In this document: positions 1-8,430 of the stretch, piece by piece
Position numbering within the stretch: position 1 is the stretch's first letter
Layout of the letters: the number at the start of each line of letters is the position of its first letter
Assembly: GCF_004154955.1 (NCBI RefSeq)
Contig: NZ_CP011524.1
Location: 930,001 to 994,000, forward strand
Length of the DNA: 64,000 nucleotides
Source: Intestinimonas butyriciproducens
GTDB lineage: Bacteria; Bacillota; Clostridia; Oscillospirales; Oscillospiraceae
Direction: 5' to 3'
The notes under the pieces: model-generated
The model's database searches: none
Told to the model about the DNA's origin: nothing
What the model saw: the letters and a program-made list of their open reading frames with translations, nothing else
Translations under genes and position numbers: made by a program

Positions 1-1
1 G

Positions 2-373
2 GCCGTAAAACTGGGTGCGGAGTGCATTGCTGTGGCCAAGGGCTGCGGGGTCAGGATGGAGCCCCACTCTCTGGCGGGAGACTTGGATCAGGTCTTCGTC
101 TGGGGGGATGAGGATACCATCGCCCGATCCGTGGCAGCGGTCCGGAAGGGCTGGGAGCCCCACCGGAAACTGGTGGCCAGCATGGCCCAGGACCTCGCCC
201 ATGGACGCAAGTGCGAGATCGACGCCATCAACGGCGTGGCCAGCGAGTCCGGGGTCGACGCCCATGTGCCCACCCCGATCAATGATATGGTGGTCCATGT
301 GGTAAAGGGCATCCAGGACGGGAAATGGAAGGGCTCCTTCGATAACCTGAAATTCTTCGAGGGGCTCTACTAA
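2..373 (+). CDS. Ketopantoate reductase-like protein, C-terminal part (cut by window edge)
   Basis: Only the last 123 residues are inside the window; the frame is open from the first bases, so the start lies upstream. The segment matches the helical C-terminal domain of the 2-dehydropantoate 2-reductase (PanE/ApbA) family. It carries the family signature CEIDAINGV at about residues 70-78, which contributes to the pantoate pocket, followed by VPTPINDMV near the end. Family members use NADPH to reduce ketopantoate for coenzyme A synthesis, but many paralogues act on other 2-keto acids. The Rossmann half is not visible and no pan genes are nearby, so the substrate is open. Family call is confident; the panE symbol is not justified. 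Confidence 0.75.
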   Translation, partial: AVKLGAECIAVAKGCGVRMEPHSLAGDLDQVFVWGDEDTIARSVAAVRKGWEPHRKLVASMAQDLAHGRKCEIDAINGVASESGVDAHVPTPINDMVVHVVKGIQDGKWKGSFDNLKFFEGLY

Positions 374-459
374 GGTTTGTTTGAGCATGGTGCATCCGCT
401 TGAACGACGGGGATTCCGATCCCTGAACGGCCAAACCCAAGTCAACGAGGAGGAAAAAG

Positions 460-1050
460 ATGCGTTCAGTCAGAGAGATCATTCTCGCCCGCCGGAGCAT
501 CAGACGATACCTGCCCACACCGCTCTCCCGCGAGACGGTGGAGGAACTGCTGGAGGCGGGGAGATACGCACCCAGCGGACATAACAAACAGGCATGGCGC
601 TTTACAGCAATTCTGGACCAGAAGCTTTTGCAGGAACTCAACCAACTGGTCAGAGCCGGGTTCGCGGCGCTGGCGCTTGGGGAAGATGCGCCCAAGGAGC
701 TGCGCGACGCCAAGGCGAAAGCGGAGCGGCAGGGAGAGAGTTATCACTTCACCTATGGCGCACCGTGCCTGATCATTGCCTCCAATGACACCTCAGACCC
801 CAACGCCCAGGCTTCCTGTGCCTGTGCGCTGGAAAATATGTTCCTTGTGGCCTGTGAGATGGGGCTGGGCTCCTGCTGGGTCAATCAGCTCCACTGGCTC
901 AGGGACGATTTGAATCTGCGCAAAAAGCTGGCAGAACTGGGCGTTCCGGAAGCGCACACAATTTGTGGCAGCGGTGTGTTTGGCCATCCGGACGGAAAAG
1001 TGCCCGGTGCCCCGACCAGAAAGGAGGGGACGTGGAGCATCATCGGGTGA
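460..1050 (+). CDS. Nitroreductase family FMN oxidoreductase
   Basis: A 196-residue protein with the usual length of a single-domain nitroreductase. The N-terminus has the FMN-phosphate-binding pattern RRSIRRY (residues 11-17), then APSGHNKQAW at about 37-46, and the C-terminus has the typical GHPDG segment. Such enzymes are cytoplasmic flavoproteins that use NAD(P)H to reduce nitro groups, quinones or flavins. The ATG at 460 has a strong ribosome binding site (aggagg at about 449-454). It follows the ketopantoate-reductase-like gene by 86 bases on the same strand and may be co-transcribed. The physiological substrate cannot be read from sequence. Confidence 0.85.
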   Translation: MRSVREIILARRSIRRYLPTPLSRETVEELLEAGRYAPSGHNKQAWRFTAILDQKLLQELNQLVRAGFAALALGEDAPKELRDAKAKAERQGESYHFTYGAPCLIIASNDTSDPNAQASCACALENMFLVACEMGLGSCWVNQLHWLRDDLNLRKKLAELGVPEAHTICGSGVFGHPDGKVPGAPTRKEGTWSIIG

Positions 1051-1110
1051 AAAGCCGGCGGTTCTAAAAAGGAAACACAGATAGAAAGTGGATTGAAAGG
1101 AAGGAATATC

Positions 1111-2142
1111 ATGAAGAAATCCCTGATCGCGATTCTCCTGGCCCTTGCAATGGCCCTTCCCATGACTGGCTGCAGCAGCAGCGCAAAGAGCACGCCTACC
1201 CCCGTCCCTGCAGACACCTCCGCCCCTGCGGATACCACCCCAGCCGACGAGGGCACCACTGCCCCCGAGGGCTATCCTGACGGCCCCATCTCTATGCTGG
1301 TAGGCTATACAGCCGGCGGCGGAAGCGACTTGGCTATGCGTACCTTTGACGAATTCCTCTCTCCCCTGATCGGCGAGCCTCTCACGGTCAGCAACCTCCC
1401 CGGCGGAGGCGCCACCGTGGCCGTGGCTCAGCTGCAAAACAGCAAAGCCGATGGCCAGACCATCGGCTTGGTGACCCTGTCCACCCAGTCCGTCAGCCCC
1501 TATTCCCTGGACCTGCCTTACACCATTGAAGACTTTGAATATCTGGGCGCTTTCGGCGCGTACACCTATGCCCTGCTGGTTCCCGCCGACTCTCCCTATC
1601 AGGACTTTGACGATCTGCTGGAGGCTACCAAGAGCGCACCGGTCCAGGTGTCCTATACCTCTAACCTCCACGAGATGCTGGCCCGCAAGATTGTGGCGGC
1701 TACTGAGGCTGATCTGGATACCGTGTACTACTCCTCCACCTCCGATGCCATTACCGACCTGCTGGGCGGCTTCATCCCCGTGGCTCTGGGCGATATCGCC
1801 TCCTATTCCTCCTATGTGACTTCGGGACAGCTCCGCGTGCTGGCCAGCTGCTCCGACGACCGCTGGCCTGTGGCCGAGGATGTCCCCACCTTGGTGGAGA
1901 TGGGCTACGAGGGAGCTGCCATGAGCTCTTACCTGGGTCTCGCTGTGCCCAAGGGCACCGACCCTGCCATCGTCTCCTACCTCAGCGATCTTGTTTATCA
2001 GGTCGCCAGTGATCCTACTTTCCAGGACCGCCTGTTTGAGGTGACCAAGCTGCAATCCCTGGCCTATACCGGCGAGGAGATCAAGGCCATCTTCGAGCAG
2101 GTCTACGACGAGGCCGCCGAAATCTACGGCCCTATTGACTAA
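1111..2142 (+). CDS. Tripartite tricarboxylate transporter substrate-binding lipoprotein (TctC/Bug family)
   Basis: A 343-residue exported lipoprotein: signal peptide with a lipobox ending in TGC (Cys at about residue 17), then a Ser/Thr/Pro-rich linker rich in acidic residues and the Bug-family domain. The domain shows the ligand-loop signature VGYTAGGGSD and the NLPGGGATV motif typical of TctC. These proteins capture carboxylates outside the membrane and hand them to TctA/TctB permeases. No tctA or tctB follows; a terminator comes directly after. I chose the ATG at 1111 because it begins the signal peptide and has aaaggaagg just upstream; an in-frame TTG at 1093 is less likely. Orphan binding proteins of this family are known elsewhere. 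Confidence 0.85.
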   Translation: MKKSLIAILLALAMALPMTGCSSSAKSTPTPVPADTSAPADTTPADEGTTAPEGYPDGPISMLVGYTAGGGSDLAMRTFDEFLSPLIGEPLTVSNLPGGGATVAVAQLQNSKADGQTIGLVTLSTQSVSPYSLDLPYTIEDFEYLGAFGAYTYALLVPADSPYQDFDDLLEATKSAPVQVSYTSNLHEMLARKIVAATEADLDTVYYSSTSDAITDLLGGFIPVALGDIASYSSYVTSGQLRVLASCSDDRWPVAEDVPTLVEMGYEGAAMSSYLGLAVPKGTDPAIVSYLSDLVYQVASDPTFQDRLFEVTKLQSLAYTGEEIKAIFEQVYDEAAEIYGPID

Positions 2143-2161
2143 CTTTTCCTCCATTTATTCC

Positions 2162-2207
2162 AACCTGCAAAGGCGGGCGCCGATATCGGCGCCCGCCTTT
2201 GCAGGTT
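2162..2207 (+). terminator. Perfect 46-bp palindromic terminator
   Basis: The two 23-base arms are exact reverse complements meeting at a GATATC core, with a GC-rich stem and TTTT at the end on the plus strand. It ends the binding-protein transcript, with the tRNA-Ala unit converging from the other side. Confidence 0.85.
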
Positions 2208-2280
2208 TTCAGGAGAGAGGAAAAACGCGCGGGCCGGTCCCACCGGGAGCCAGCAATCAAAGATGTGCAAAAACGAATAA

Positions 2281-2328
2281 AAACGGAACACCCGTTGAAA
2301 TCATAGTGATTTCAACGGGTGTTCCGTT

Positions 2329-2329
<1 letters not shown>
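2281..2329 (-). terminator. Rho-independent terminator of the tRNA-Ala unit
   Basis: Two 23-base perfectly complementary arms separated by a 3-base loop. On the minus strand it begins at the CCA end of the tRNA and is followed by a U-rich tract (complement of about 2270-2280). The upstream arm touches the mature tRNA 3' end. Confidence 0.85.
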
Positions 2330-2404
<75 letters not shown>

Positions 2405-2454
2405 AAAAAGCTGACCCTGCTCCAGAACAAGATGTCCTGCACAGAACATGTATT

Positions 2455-2483
2455 ATTCTACCATCGGGCGATGAGCTTGTCAA
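2455..2483 (-). promoter_or_regulatory. Sigma-70-type promoter of tRNA-Ala
   Basis: On the minus strand, TTGACA (2483-2478), a 17-base spacer and TAGAAT (2460-2455) lie about 50 bases upstream of the tRNA. The -35 is a perfect match. Confidence 0.85.
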
Positions 2484-2561
2484 CAGAAAAATTTATTTTT
2501 CGGAGGGAAAATGCGGCGGCATAGAAATTTGAACATCAAACAAGATTGTGCAAGTTAACGG

Positions 2562-2589
2562 TTGACATTTTCTAGGATTCTGGTAAAAT
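2562..2589 (+). promoter_or_regulatory. Promoter of the fatty-acid synthesis operon
   Basis: TTGACA (2562-2567), 16-base spacer, TAAAAT (2584-2589). It is the only good promoter upstream of acpP, and the start point would fall at the edge of the palindrome at 2599-2632. Confidence 0.75.
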
Positions 2590-2598
2590 ATCGATTAA

Positions 2599-2632
2599 AT
2601 TATTTTAGTTAAATATATTTAATTAAAATAAT
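2599..2632. promoter_or_regulatory. 34-bp near-perfect AT-rich palindrome, probable operator of the fab operon
   Basis: Positions 2599-2632 form an inverted repeat with a single mismatched pair (2608/2623); the inner 14 bases (2609-2622) are a perfect palindrome. It sits just after the -10 box, where a bound dimer would block transcription. FabT (MarR family) and FapR are the known regulators of Firmicute fab operons. The MarR gene at 8431 is the obvious candidate, but this assignment is inference. Confidence 0.6.
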
Positions 2633-2670
2633 AAAAACTAACCCGCGTGTTGCGAAAGGAGCGCATGACA

Positions 2671-2898
2671 ATGTTTGAACAAATAAAAGCTGTGATCTTG
2701 GATTCTTTGAGCTGTGAGCCTGAAGATATCACGATGGAGGCCAGGCTGGTGGAGGATCTGGAGGCAGACTCTCTGGATGCCGTGGAGCTGAACATGGCGC
2801 TGGAGGAGGCCCTGGGATACTCTGTGGCGGACGAGGAGCTTCAAAATATGAAAACAGTGGGCGATATTGTCCGCTATCTGGAAACCCATCAGAGCTAA
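2671..2898 (+). CDS. acpP: Acyl carrier protein
   Basis: A 75-residue acidic protein with the DSL motif that receives 4'-phosphopantetheine (Ser34 in EADSLDAVEL). It carries growing acyl chains as thioesters between the Fab enzymes encoded downstream. ATG 2671 is preferred because the aaaggag site (2655-2661) is 9 bases upstream; the in-frame ATG at 2665 would leave only 3. It is the first gene of acpP-fabH-fabK-fabD-fabG-fabF-fabZ. The next 158 bases before fabH stay open in the same frame after its stop. Confidence 0.93.
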   Translation: MFEQIKAVILDSLSCEPEDITMEARLVEDLEADSLDAVELNMALEEALGYSVADEELQNMKTVGDIVRYLETHQS

Positions 2899-3056
2899 GA
2901 CTTAAGACTCACGTGTGACGATTGCCTTGACGATCCGGCAGCGGACCGGGCCCTTTCGCTGGGACTGGAGCAAGTCCTGCGGGAGGGGGATTTTGCACAG
3001 AAAAGGTACGAAAAATTTCGCGGGATGGGCGCGCCCCGGTCCCGTAGGGAGGCCCC

Positions 3057-3998
3057 ATGAGAGGATTGAAGATGATATCCACCGGTCGCTGTCTGCCCCG
3101 GCGGAGTGTGACCAACAAGGACATGAGCGAGCTGGTGGAGACCAACGATGAGTGGATTTTTTCACGGACAGGCATCCGGACCCGGCGATTTTGCGGAGAG
3201 GAGACGGCAGCGGACCTTTCGGCCGGTGCGGCCCAACAGGCGATGGAGCGGGCAGGTATCCGTCCGGAAGAGCTGGGAGCTTGTGTGGTATGCACGATCA
3301 CACCGGATTATCTGGCCCCCAGTGAGGCCTGCCTGCTCCAGCGGCGGCTGGGGCTCCCGGAAGACATCCCCTGTTTTGACCTGAATGCGGGGTGCACCGG
3401 GTTTCTCTATGGGCTCCAGGTGATCCGGGGGCTGCTGTTGCAGAGCCCGAGGCGCTATGCACTGCTGGTCGGTGCGGAGGTGCTCAGCCGAATCACCGAC
3501 TTTGCGGATCGGAGCACCTGCGTCCTCTTCGGGGACGGAGCCGGCGCGGCGGTGCTCACGCTGGAGGAACAGGCAGCCTGGGCCAGTACCTTGGGCGCCA
3601 GGGTAGAGGAAGAGGCCATCCTCGTGCCGGGTCCCGGACAGGAAGCACGCCCCTACATCAAGATGGACGGGCAGAAGGTGTTCCGCTTTGCGGTGGAGGC
3701 CATCCCCCGCTGTATCGGAGAGCTGTTGGGGCGGACAGGACTGGAACTGGAGGACATCGACTGGTTCGTGCCTCACCAGGCCAACCGCCGGATCATCGAT
3801 CATGTGGCAAAAAAGCTGCGCCTCCCGGAGGGCCGTTTTTATCAGAATATGGAGCGCTATGGAAATACCTCGGCGGCCAGTATTCCCATTGCCCTGGATG
3901 AGATGGCGGAGTCCGGCCTGCTGCTGCGGGGCCAGAAGGTCATGTGCATCGGATTTGGCGCGGGCCTTACCTGGGGCGGCGCGCTGCTGGAATGGTAA
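3057..3998 (+). CDS. fabH: Beta-ketoacyl-ACP synthase III
   Basis: A 313-residue thiolase-fold enzyme that starts fatty-acid synthesis by condensing an acyl-CoA primer with malonyl-ACP. The catalytic triad is visible: Cys113 in NAGCTGF, His240 in VPHQANRR and Asn270 in YGNTSAASIP. The C-terminal GFGAGLTWG loop is also typical. The ATG at 3057 has agggagg 4-5 bases upstream and overlaps (ATGA) the stop of an unassigned open frame. It lies second in the fab operon, before fabK. Branched or straight primer preference cannot be decided from these residues. Confidence 0.95.
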   Translation: MRGLKMISTGRCLPRRSVTNKDMSELVETNDEWIFSRTGIRTRRFCGEETAADLSAGAAQQAMERAGIRPEELGACVVCTITPDYLAPSEACLLQRRLGLPEDIPCFDLNAGCTGFLYGLQVIRGLLLQSPRRYALLVGAEVLSRITDFADRSTCVLFGDGAGAAVLTLEEQAAWASTLGARVEEEAILVPGPGQEARPYIKMDGQKVFRFAVEAIPRCIGELLGRTGLELEDIDWFVPHQANRRIIDHVAKKLRLPEGRFYQNMERYGNTSAASIPIALDEMAESGLLLRGQKVMCIGFGAGLTWGGALLEW

Positions 3999-4014
3999 GT
4001 AAGGAGAAAAGACG

Positions 4015-4956
4015 ATGACGAGACTCAATGAGCTGCTGGGTACGGAATTCCCCATTGTTCAGGGCGGTATGGCCAATATTGCCACCGCCGAATTTGCCGC
4101 CGCCGTCTCTAACACCGGTGCCCTGGGACTCATCGGCGGAGGCGGCATGGATGCGGCGGGCTTTCGGGAGAGCATACGCAGGTGCAGGACCCTGACGGAC
4201 CGTCCCTTTGGCGTGAATATCATGCTGATGCACCCACAGGCGGAGGAGATGGCGGATATCGCAGCGGAGGAGCGGGTGGCGGTGATCACCACCGGCGCGG
4301 GGAATCCGGCACGCTTCATCCCGCGCTGGAAGGAGTCCGGCGCCAAGGTGTTTCCGGTGGTGGCTGCGGTGGCGCTGGCCCGGCTGGTGGAGCGCGCCGG
4401 CGCGGACGGGGTCATCGCCGAGGGCACCGAGTCCGGCGGACATGTGGGGGAGCTCACCACAATGGCTCTGGTCCCGCAGGTTTGCGACGCGGTGGGCATC
4501 CCGGTGGTGGCCGCCGGAGGCATCGCGGACGCCCGTCAGCTCCTGGCGGCCTATGCTCTGGGAGCCTGCGGCGCCCAGGTGGGCACCTGCCTGCTGGTGA
4601 GTGAGGAATGCCCCATCCACCCCAATTATAAAGAGGCCGTGCTGAAGGCGAAGGACAGCGGTACGGTGGTGACGGGCCGCATCGGCGGTACGCCGGTGCG
4701 CATTTTGAAAAACGCCATGGCCCGGGCCTATGTGGCTAGGGAACGGGAGGGCGCGGCCAAGATGGAGCTGGAGCAGTTTACCTTGGGCAGCCTGCGCCGG
4801 GCCGTCTTCGAGGGAGATGTGAAAAACGGCAGCCTGATGGCGGGACAGGTGTCCGGCATGCTTCGGGAGATCCGCCCTTTGCGGGCCATCCTGGAGGAGC
4901 TGTGTGGCGGCTGCGGCGCCCACCTGCGGGAATTGGAACAGGAGGTTTTCTCATGA
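4015..4956 (+). CDS. fabK: Enoyl-ACP reductase II (FMN-dependent)
   Basis: A 313-residue TIM-barrel flavoprotein of the 2-nitropropane dioxygenase/FabK family. It reduces trans-2-enoyl-ACP in the last step of each elongation cycle. Signatures are PIVQGGMANI at the N-terminus, AEGTESGGHVG at about residues 140-150 with the family's conserved His, and GGIADARQ then GAQVGT in the flavin-phosphate region. FabK replaces the triclosan-sensitive FabI in many streptococci and clostridia. Its position between fabH and fabD supports this role over a nitronate monooxygenase. Its stop overlaps the fabD start by 4 bases (ATGA), implying translational coupling. Confidence 0.94.
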   Translation: MTRLNELLGTEFPIVQGGMANIATAEFAAAVSNTGALGLIGGGGMDAAGFRESIRRCRTLTDRPFGVNIMLMHPQAEEMADIAAEERVAVITTGAGNPARFIPRWKESGAKVFPVVAAVALARLVERAGADGVIAEGTESGGHVGELTTMALVPQVCDAVGIPVVAAGGIADARQLLAAYALGACGAQVGTCLLVSEECPIHPNYKEAVLKAKDSGTVVTGRIGGTPVRILKNAMARAYVAREREGAAKMELEQFTLGSLRRAVFEGDVKNGSLMAGQVSGMLREIRPLRAILEELCGGCGAHLRELEQEVFS

Positions 4957-5882
4957 AAGTGGCTTTTCTGTATGCGGGACAGGGCACCCAGCACCCGGGG
5001 ATGGGGCGGGATCTCTATGAGACCTATCCCGCCTTTCGCTCTGTATTTGAAAGCGCCAAAGTGGATTTCGATCTGGAAAAGGTCTGTTTTGAGGGCCCGG
5101 ACGAGACTCTGAATCAAACCCAGTATACCCAGCCCTGTATGGTGGCCTTTGCCACCGGCGTGACGGAGGTATTACAGGAGAAGGGCGTCCGGCCTTCCGT
5201 GACCGCAGGGCTCAGCCTGGGCGAGTACTCTGCCCTGCACGCCTCTGGAGTGCTGGACCCGGCCACTGCTATCGAGCTGGTGGCGTTCCGGGGAAAGGCC
5301 ATGGCGGAAGCGGTCCAGGGGCGCCCCAGTGCCATGGCGGCCATTTTTATGCTGGGAAGGGAGGCGCTCCAGGCCTGCTGTGACGCGGCCTCCCATCTAG
5401 GGGTGGCCGAGATCGCCAACCTCAACTGCCCCGGACAGATCGTCATCGGGGGAGACGCCCTGGCTGTGGAAGAGGCGGGACGTCTGGCACTGGAGGCGGG
5501 TGCCAGACGTGTGATCCCCCTCAAAGTGAGCGGACCCTTCCACACCTCGCTGATGGCGCCGGCGGGCAGGGCCCTGGAGGAGCGGCTGAAGGGAGTGGAG
5601 TTCGGGCCCATGGAGGTGCCCACGCTCTTTAACTGCCTGGGAGGTCCCATGCGGGAGGGAGATACCATCCCAGGCCTTCTGGTGCGGCAGGTGCAGAACA
5701 GCGTCCACATGGAGGACAGCATTCGCTTCCTGGAGGCCCAGGGGGTGGACACCGTGGTGGAGATCGGGCCCGGTAAGGCGCTCTCCGGCTTTGTAAAAAA
5801 GACAGCCAAGGGAATCAAGACCTATGCGGTAGAGACGGCAGAGGACCTGGAACATGTCGTCTCCGTCCTGAAAGGAGCGTGA
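4953..5882 (+). CDS. fabD: Malonyl-CoA:ACP transacylase
   Basis: A 309-residue enzyme that moves malonyl groups from CoA to ACP. The N-terminal AGQGTQHPGMG motif, the nucleophile Ser88 in AGLSLGEYSA and the SGPFHTSLM segment with the catalytic His identify it. The residue before the Ser is Leu, where many FabD enzymes have His (GHSLGE). I chose ATG 4953, overlapping the fabK stop; the longer open frame upstream has no ribosome binding site. The product feeds FabH and FabF encoded in the same operon. Confidence 0.94.
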   Translation: MKVAFLYAGQGTQHPGMGRDLYETYPAFRSVFESAKVDFDLEKVCFEGPDETLNQTQYTQPCMVAFATGVTEVLQEKGVRPSVTAGLSLGEYSALHASGVLDPATAIELVAFRGKAMAEAVQGRPSAMAAIFMLGREALQACCDAASHLGVAEIANLNCPGQIVIGGDALAVEEAGRLALEAGARRVIPLKVSGPFHTSLMAPAGRALEERLKGVEFGPMEVPTLFNCLGGPMREGDTIPGLLVRQVQNSVHMEDSIRFLEAQGVDTVVEIGPGKALSGFVKKTAKGIKTYAVETAEDLEHVVSVLKGA

Positions 5883-5885
5883 CCC

Positions 5886-6629
5886 ATGGAGCTGGAAGGG
5901 AAAGCGGCGCTGGTCACCGGCGGCAGCCGCGGCATTGGAAGGGCGGTCTGCCTGGAGCTGGCCCGGCGCGGCGCATGTGTGGCCGTGAATTATGCGGGAA
6001 ACGCGGCGGCAGCGGAGGAGACTGTGGAGTCCTGCAAAGCGATGGGAGTGGATGCCTTTTCCGTACAGGCCGACGTGGCGGATGCCGCGGCCTGTGACGC
6101 CATGGTCAAAGAGGTGGTGTCCCGGTTTGGGCGGCTAGATATCCTGGTCAACAACGCCGGGATTACCCGGGACGGCCTGATGCCCATGCTGAAGGATGCC
6201 GACTGGGATGCGGTGCTGGACGCCAATCTAAAGGGGGCGTTTCACTGCATGCGGGCGGCTTACCGGCCCATGATGAAACAGAAATACGGACGTGTGGTGA
6301 ATCTCTCCAGTATTGTGGGCCTGCGGGGCAACGCGGGACAGGCCAACTACGCCGCCAGCAAGGCGGGGCTCATCGGCCTTACCAAGTCCATGGCCAAAGA
6401 GCTGGCCGGACGGAACGTCACGGTAAACGCGGTGGCCCCCGGTTTTATCGATACCGATATGACAGCGGCGCTCCCCGAAAAGGCGCGGGAGTCCATGCTG
6501 GCCTCCATCCCCATGGGGAGATTGGGCCAGGGGGAGGACGTGGCGAAGGCGGTGGCCTTTTTCGCAGGGGACGGGGCCGGATATGTGACGGGACAGGTCC
6601 TCTGTGTGGACGGCGGCATGGCCGTATAA
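5886..6629 (+). CDS. fabG: 3-oxoacyl-ACP reductase
   Basis: A 247-residue short-chain dehydrogenase that reduces 3-ketoacyl-ACP with NADPH. The cofactor motif TGGSRGIGRA (residues 11-20), NNAG (89-92), and the catalytic residues Asn114, Ser142, Tyr155 and Lys159 (YAASK) are all present. The C-terminal VDGGMAV is typical of FabG. It begins 3 bases after the fabD stop with ggagcg upstream. Operon position makes FabG more likely than any other SDR. Confidence 0.95.
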   Translation: MELEGKAALVTGGSRGIGRAVCLELARRGACVAVNYAGNAAAAEETVESCKAMGVDAFSVQADVADAAACDAMVKEVVSRFGRLDILVNNAGITRDGLMPMLKDADWDAVLDANLKGAFHCMRAAYRPMMKQKYGRVVNLSSIVGLRGNAGQANYAASKAGLIGLTKSMAKELAGRNVTVNAVAPGFIDTDMTAALPEKARESMLASIPMGRLGQGEDVAKAVAFFAGDGAGYVTGQVLCVDGGMAV

Positions 6630-6643
6630 ATAAGGAGGAGACC

Positions 6644-7885
6644 ATGGAGAAGAGAAGGGTAGTCATTACCGGTATGGGAGCGGTCACGCCCCTGGGGCTT
6701 ACCGTGGAGGAGAGCTGGCTGGCAGTACGGGCGGGGACCTGCGGCATCGCACCCATCACCCTGTACGATACCTCCGGTATGAAGGCCAAGCTGGCGGGCG
6801 AGGTAAAGGGGTTTGAGCCCGCCGACTATATGGAAAAGCGGGAGGCGCGGAAGATGGACCGCTTTGCCCAGTTCGCCTTGGCCGCCGCCGGAGAGGCGGT
6901 GGCGCAGAGCGGGCTGGAGTTCTCCGCCGAGGACCCCTATCGGTGTGGGCTCATCGTCTCCTGCGGCATCGGAGGGCTCACCACCATGCAGCATGAGTGC
7001 GCCAAAGGGGAGGCAAAGGGGTATGACAGGATATCCCCCTTCTTTATTCCCATGGCCATCGGCAACATGGCCGCGGCTCAGATCGCCATCAAATATGGGA
7101 TCACAGGCATGGCGACATGTCCCACTACGGCCTGCGCGGGAGGGACCAACGCCGTGGGCGACGCCCTCCGACAGGTCCGGGACGGCTATGCCGATGTGGT
7201 CCTCTGCGGGGGCGCGGAGGCCGTTGTCAACGAGCTGGCCATGGGGGGCTTTACCTCCATGCACGCCCTGAGCACGGCGGAGGAGCCGGACAGGGCTTCC
7301 ATCCCCTTTGACGCGGCGCGCAGCGGCTTTGTGATGGGTGAAGGGGCCGGCATTCTGGTGCTGGAGGAGCTGAAACACGCCCGGCGGCGGCGGGCGCCCA
7401 TCCTGGCGGAGGTGGTGGGCTATGGCGCCACCTGCGACGCCCACCACATCACGGCCCCCGCACTGGGCGGCGCGGGAGCCGCCCGGTGCATGACCATGGC
7501 CCTGGCGGATGCGGGCGTGGAGCCGGAGCAGGTGGACTATATCAACGCCCACGGCACCTCCACCCCGATGAACGACGTCTGTGAGACGCAGGCGGTCAAA
7601 ACTGCCTTTGGAGCACACGCCCACAGGCTGATGATGAGTTCCACCAAGTCCATGACCGGCCATATGCTAGGGGCAGCCGGAGCGGTGGAGGCCATTTTCA
7701 CCGCGCTCAGCCTGAAGGAGGACTTTGCCCCCGCCACCATCGGCTATCGGGAACCCGATCCGGAGTGCGATCTGGATATTGTGCCCAACGAGGGCCGGAA
7801 GGCCCTGCTCCGCTATGCCATGTCCAACTCCCTGGGGTTCGGCGGCCATAACGCCAGTATTCTGCTGAAGAAATGGGAGGCATGA
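6644..7885 (+). CDS. fabF: Beta-ketoacyl-ACP synthase II
   Basis: A 413-residue condensing enzyme that elongates acyl-ACP with malonyl-ACP. The Cys-His-His catalytic set is Cys164 in TTACAGGTNA, His303 in NAHGTSTP and His340 in [12 protein letters not shown]. The full length and complete motifs show an active KAS II. It has aaggagg 6-7 bases before the ATG and lies between fabG and fabZ. No fabB-like second synthase is in the window. Confidence 0.96.
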   Translation: MEKRRVVITGMGAVTPLGLTVEESWLAVRAGTCGIAPITLYDTSGMKAKLAGEVKGFEPADYMEKREARKMDRFAQFALAAAGEAVAQSGLEFSAEDPYRCGLIVSCGIGGLTTMQHECAKGEAKGYDRISPFFIPMAIGNMAAAQIAIKYGITGMATCPTTACAGGTNAVGDALRQVRDGYADVVLCGGAEAVVNELAMGGFTSMHALSTAEEPDRASIPFDAARSGFVMGEGAGILVLEELKHARRRRAPILAEVVGYGATCDAHHITAPALGGAGAARCMTMALADAGVEPEQVDYINAHGTSTPMNDVCETQAVKTAFGAHAHRLMMSSTKSMTGHMLGAAGAVEAIFTALSLKEDFAPATIGYREPDPECDLDIVPNEGRKALLRYAMSNSLGFGGHNASILLKKWEA

Positions 7886-7889
7886 AGAG

Positions 7890-8315
7890 ATGGAACTGAA
7901 CGCCAATCAGATCCAGGAGATCATTCCCCATCGTCCGCCCTTCCTGCTGGTGGACAGGATCACCGACTACGAGCCCGGCGTATGGGCCAAAGGCAGAAAG
8001 GCGGTTACCGTCAACGAGCCCTTTTTTGCCGGACATTTCCCGCAGCGCCACGTCATGCCGGGAGTGCTCATCATTGAGGCTCTGGCCCAGGTGGGAGCGG
8101 TGGCGATCCTGTCTCTGCCGGAAAACAGAGGAAAAATCGCGTTCTTCGGCGGGATCAAAAATGCACGCTTCAAACGGCAGGTGGTGCCCGGCGACGTGCT
8201 GGAGCTCTCCTGTGAGCTGGTGGAGCGGCGGGGAAGCGTGGGGTTCGGTAAGGCGGTGGCCAAGGTGGACGGCAAGGTGGCGGCTCAGGGCGAGCTGACC
8301 TTTGCCATCGGGTGA
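7890..8315 (+). CDS. fabZ: 3-hydroxyacyl-ACP dehydratase
   Basis: A 141-residue hotdog-fold dehydratase. The pattern [17 protein letters not shown] opens the protein, the catalytic His49 lies in AGHFPQR and Glu63 in IIEALAQ. It dehydrates 3-hydroxyacyl-ACP before FabK reduction. It starts 4 bases after the fabF stop and is the last Fab enzyme here. The acetyl-CoA carboxylase genes (accBCDA) that often share this operon in clostridia are absent. Confidence 0.95.
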   Translation: MELNANQIQEIIPHRPPFLLVDRITDYEPGVWAKGRKAVTVNEPFFAGHFPQRHVMPGVLIIEALAQVGAVAILSLPENRGKIAFFGGIKNARFKRQVVPGDVLELSCELVERRGSVGFGKAVAKVDGKVAAQGELTFAIG

Positions 8316-8362
8316 CACCTGACGGCCGGCATGGCTCCGGGAGCTCCAAGCGCCTATGACCG

Positions 8363-8391
8363 TTGCCAAAACGGCGCGGATCAGATATAAT
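8363..8391 (+). promoter_or_regulatory. Promoter of the MarR regulator gene
   Basis: TTGCCA (8363-8368), a 17-base spacer and a perfect TATAAT (8386-8391), 40 bases before the regulator's start. It separates this gene from the fab operon at the transcription level. Confidence 0.8.
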
Positions 8392-8430
8392 AAATAAAAT
8401 AGGACGAACGCCGTTTTTGGGGGGAGCAGC

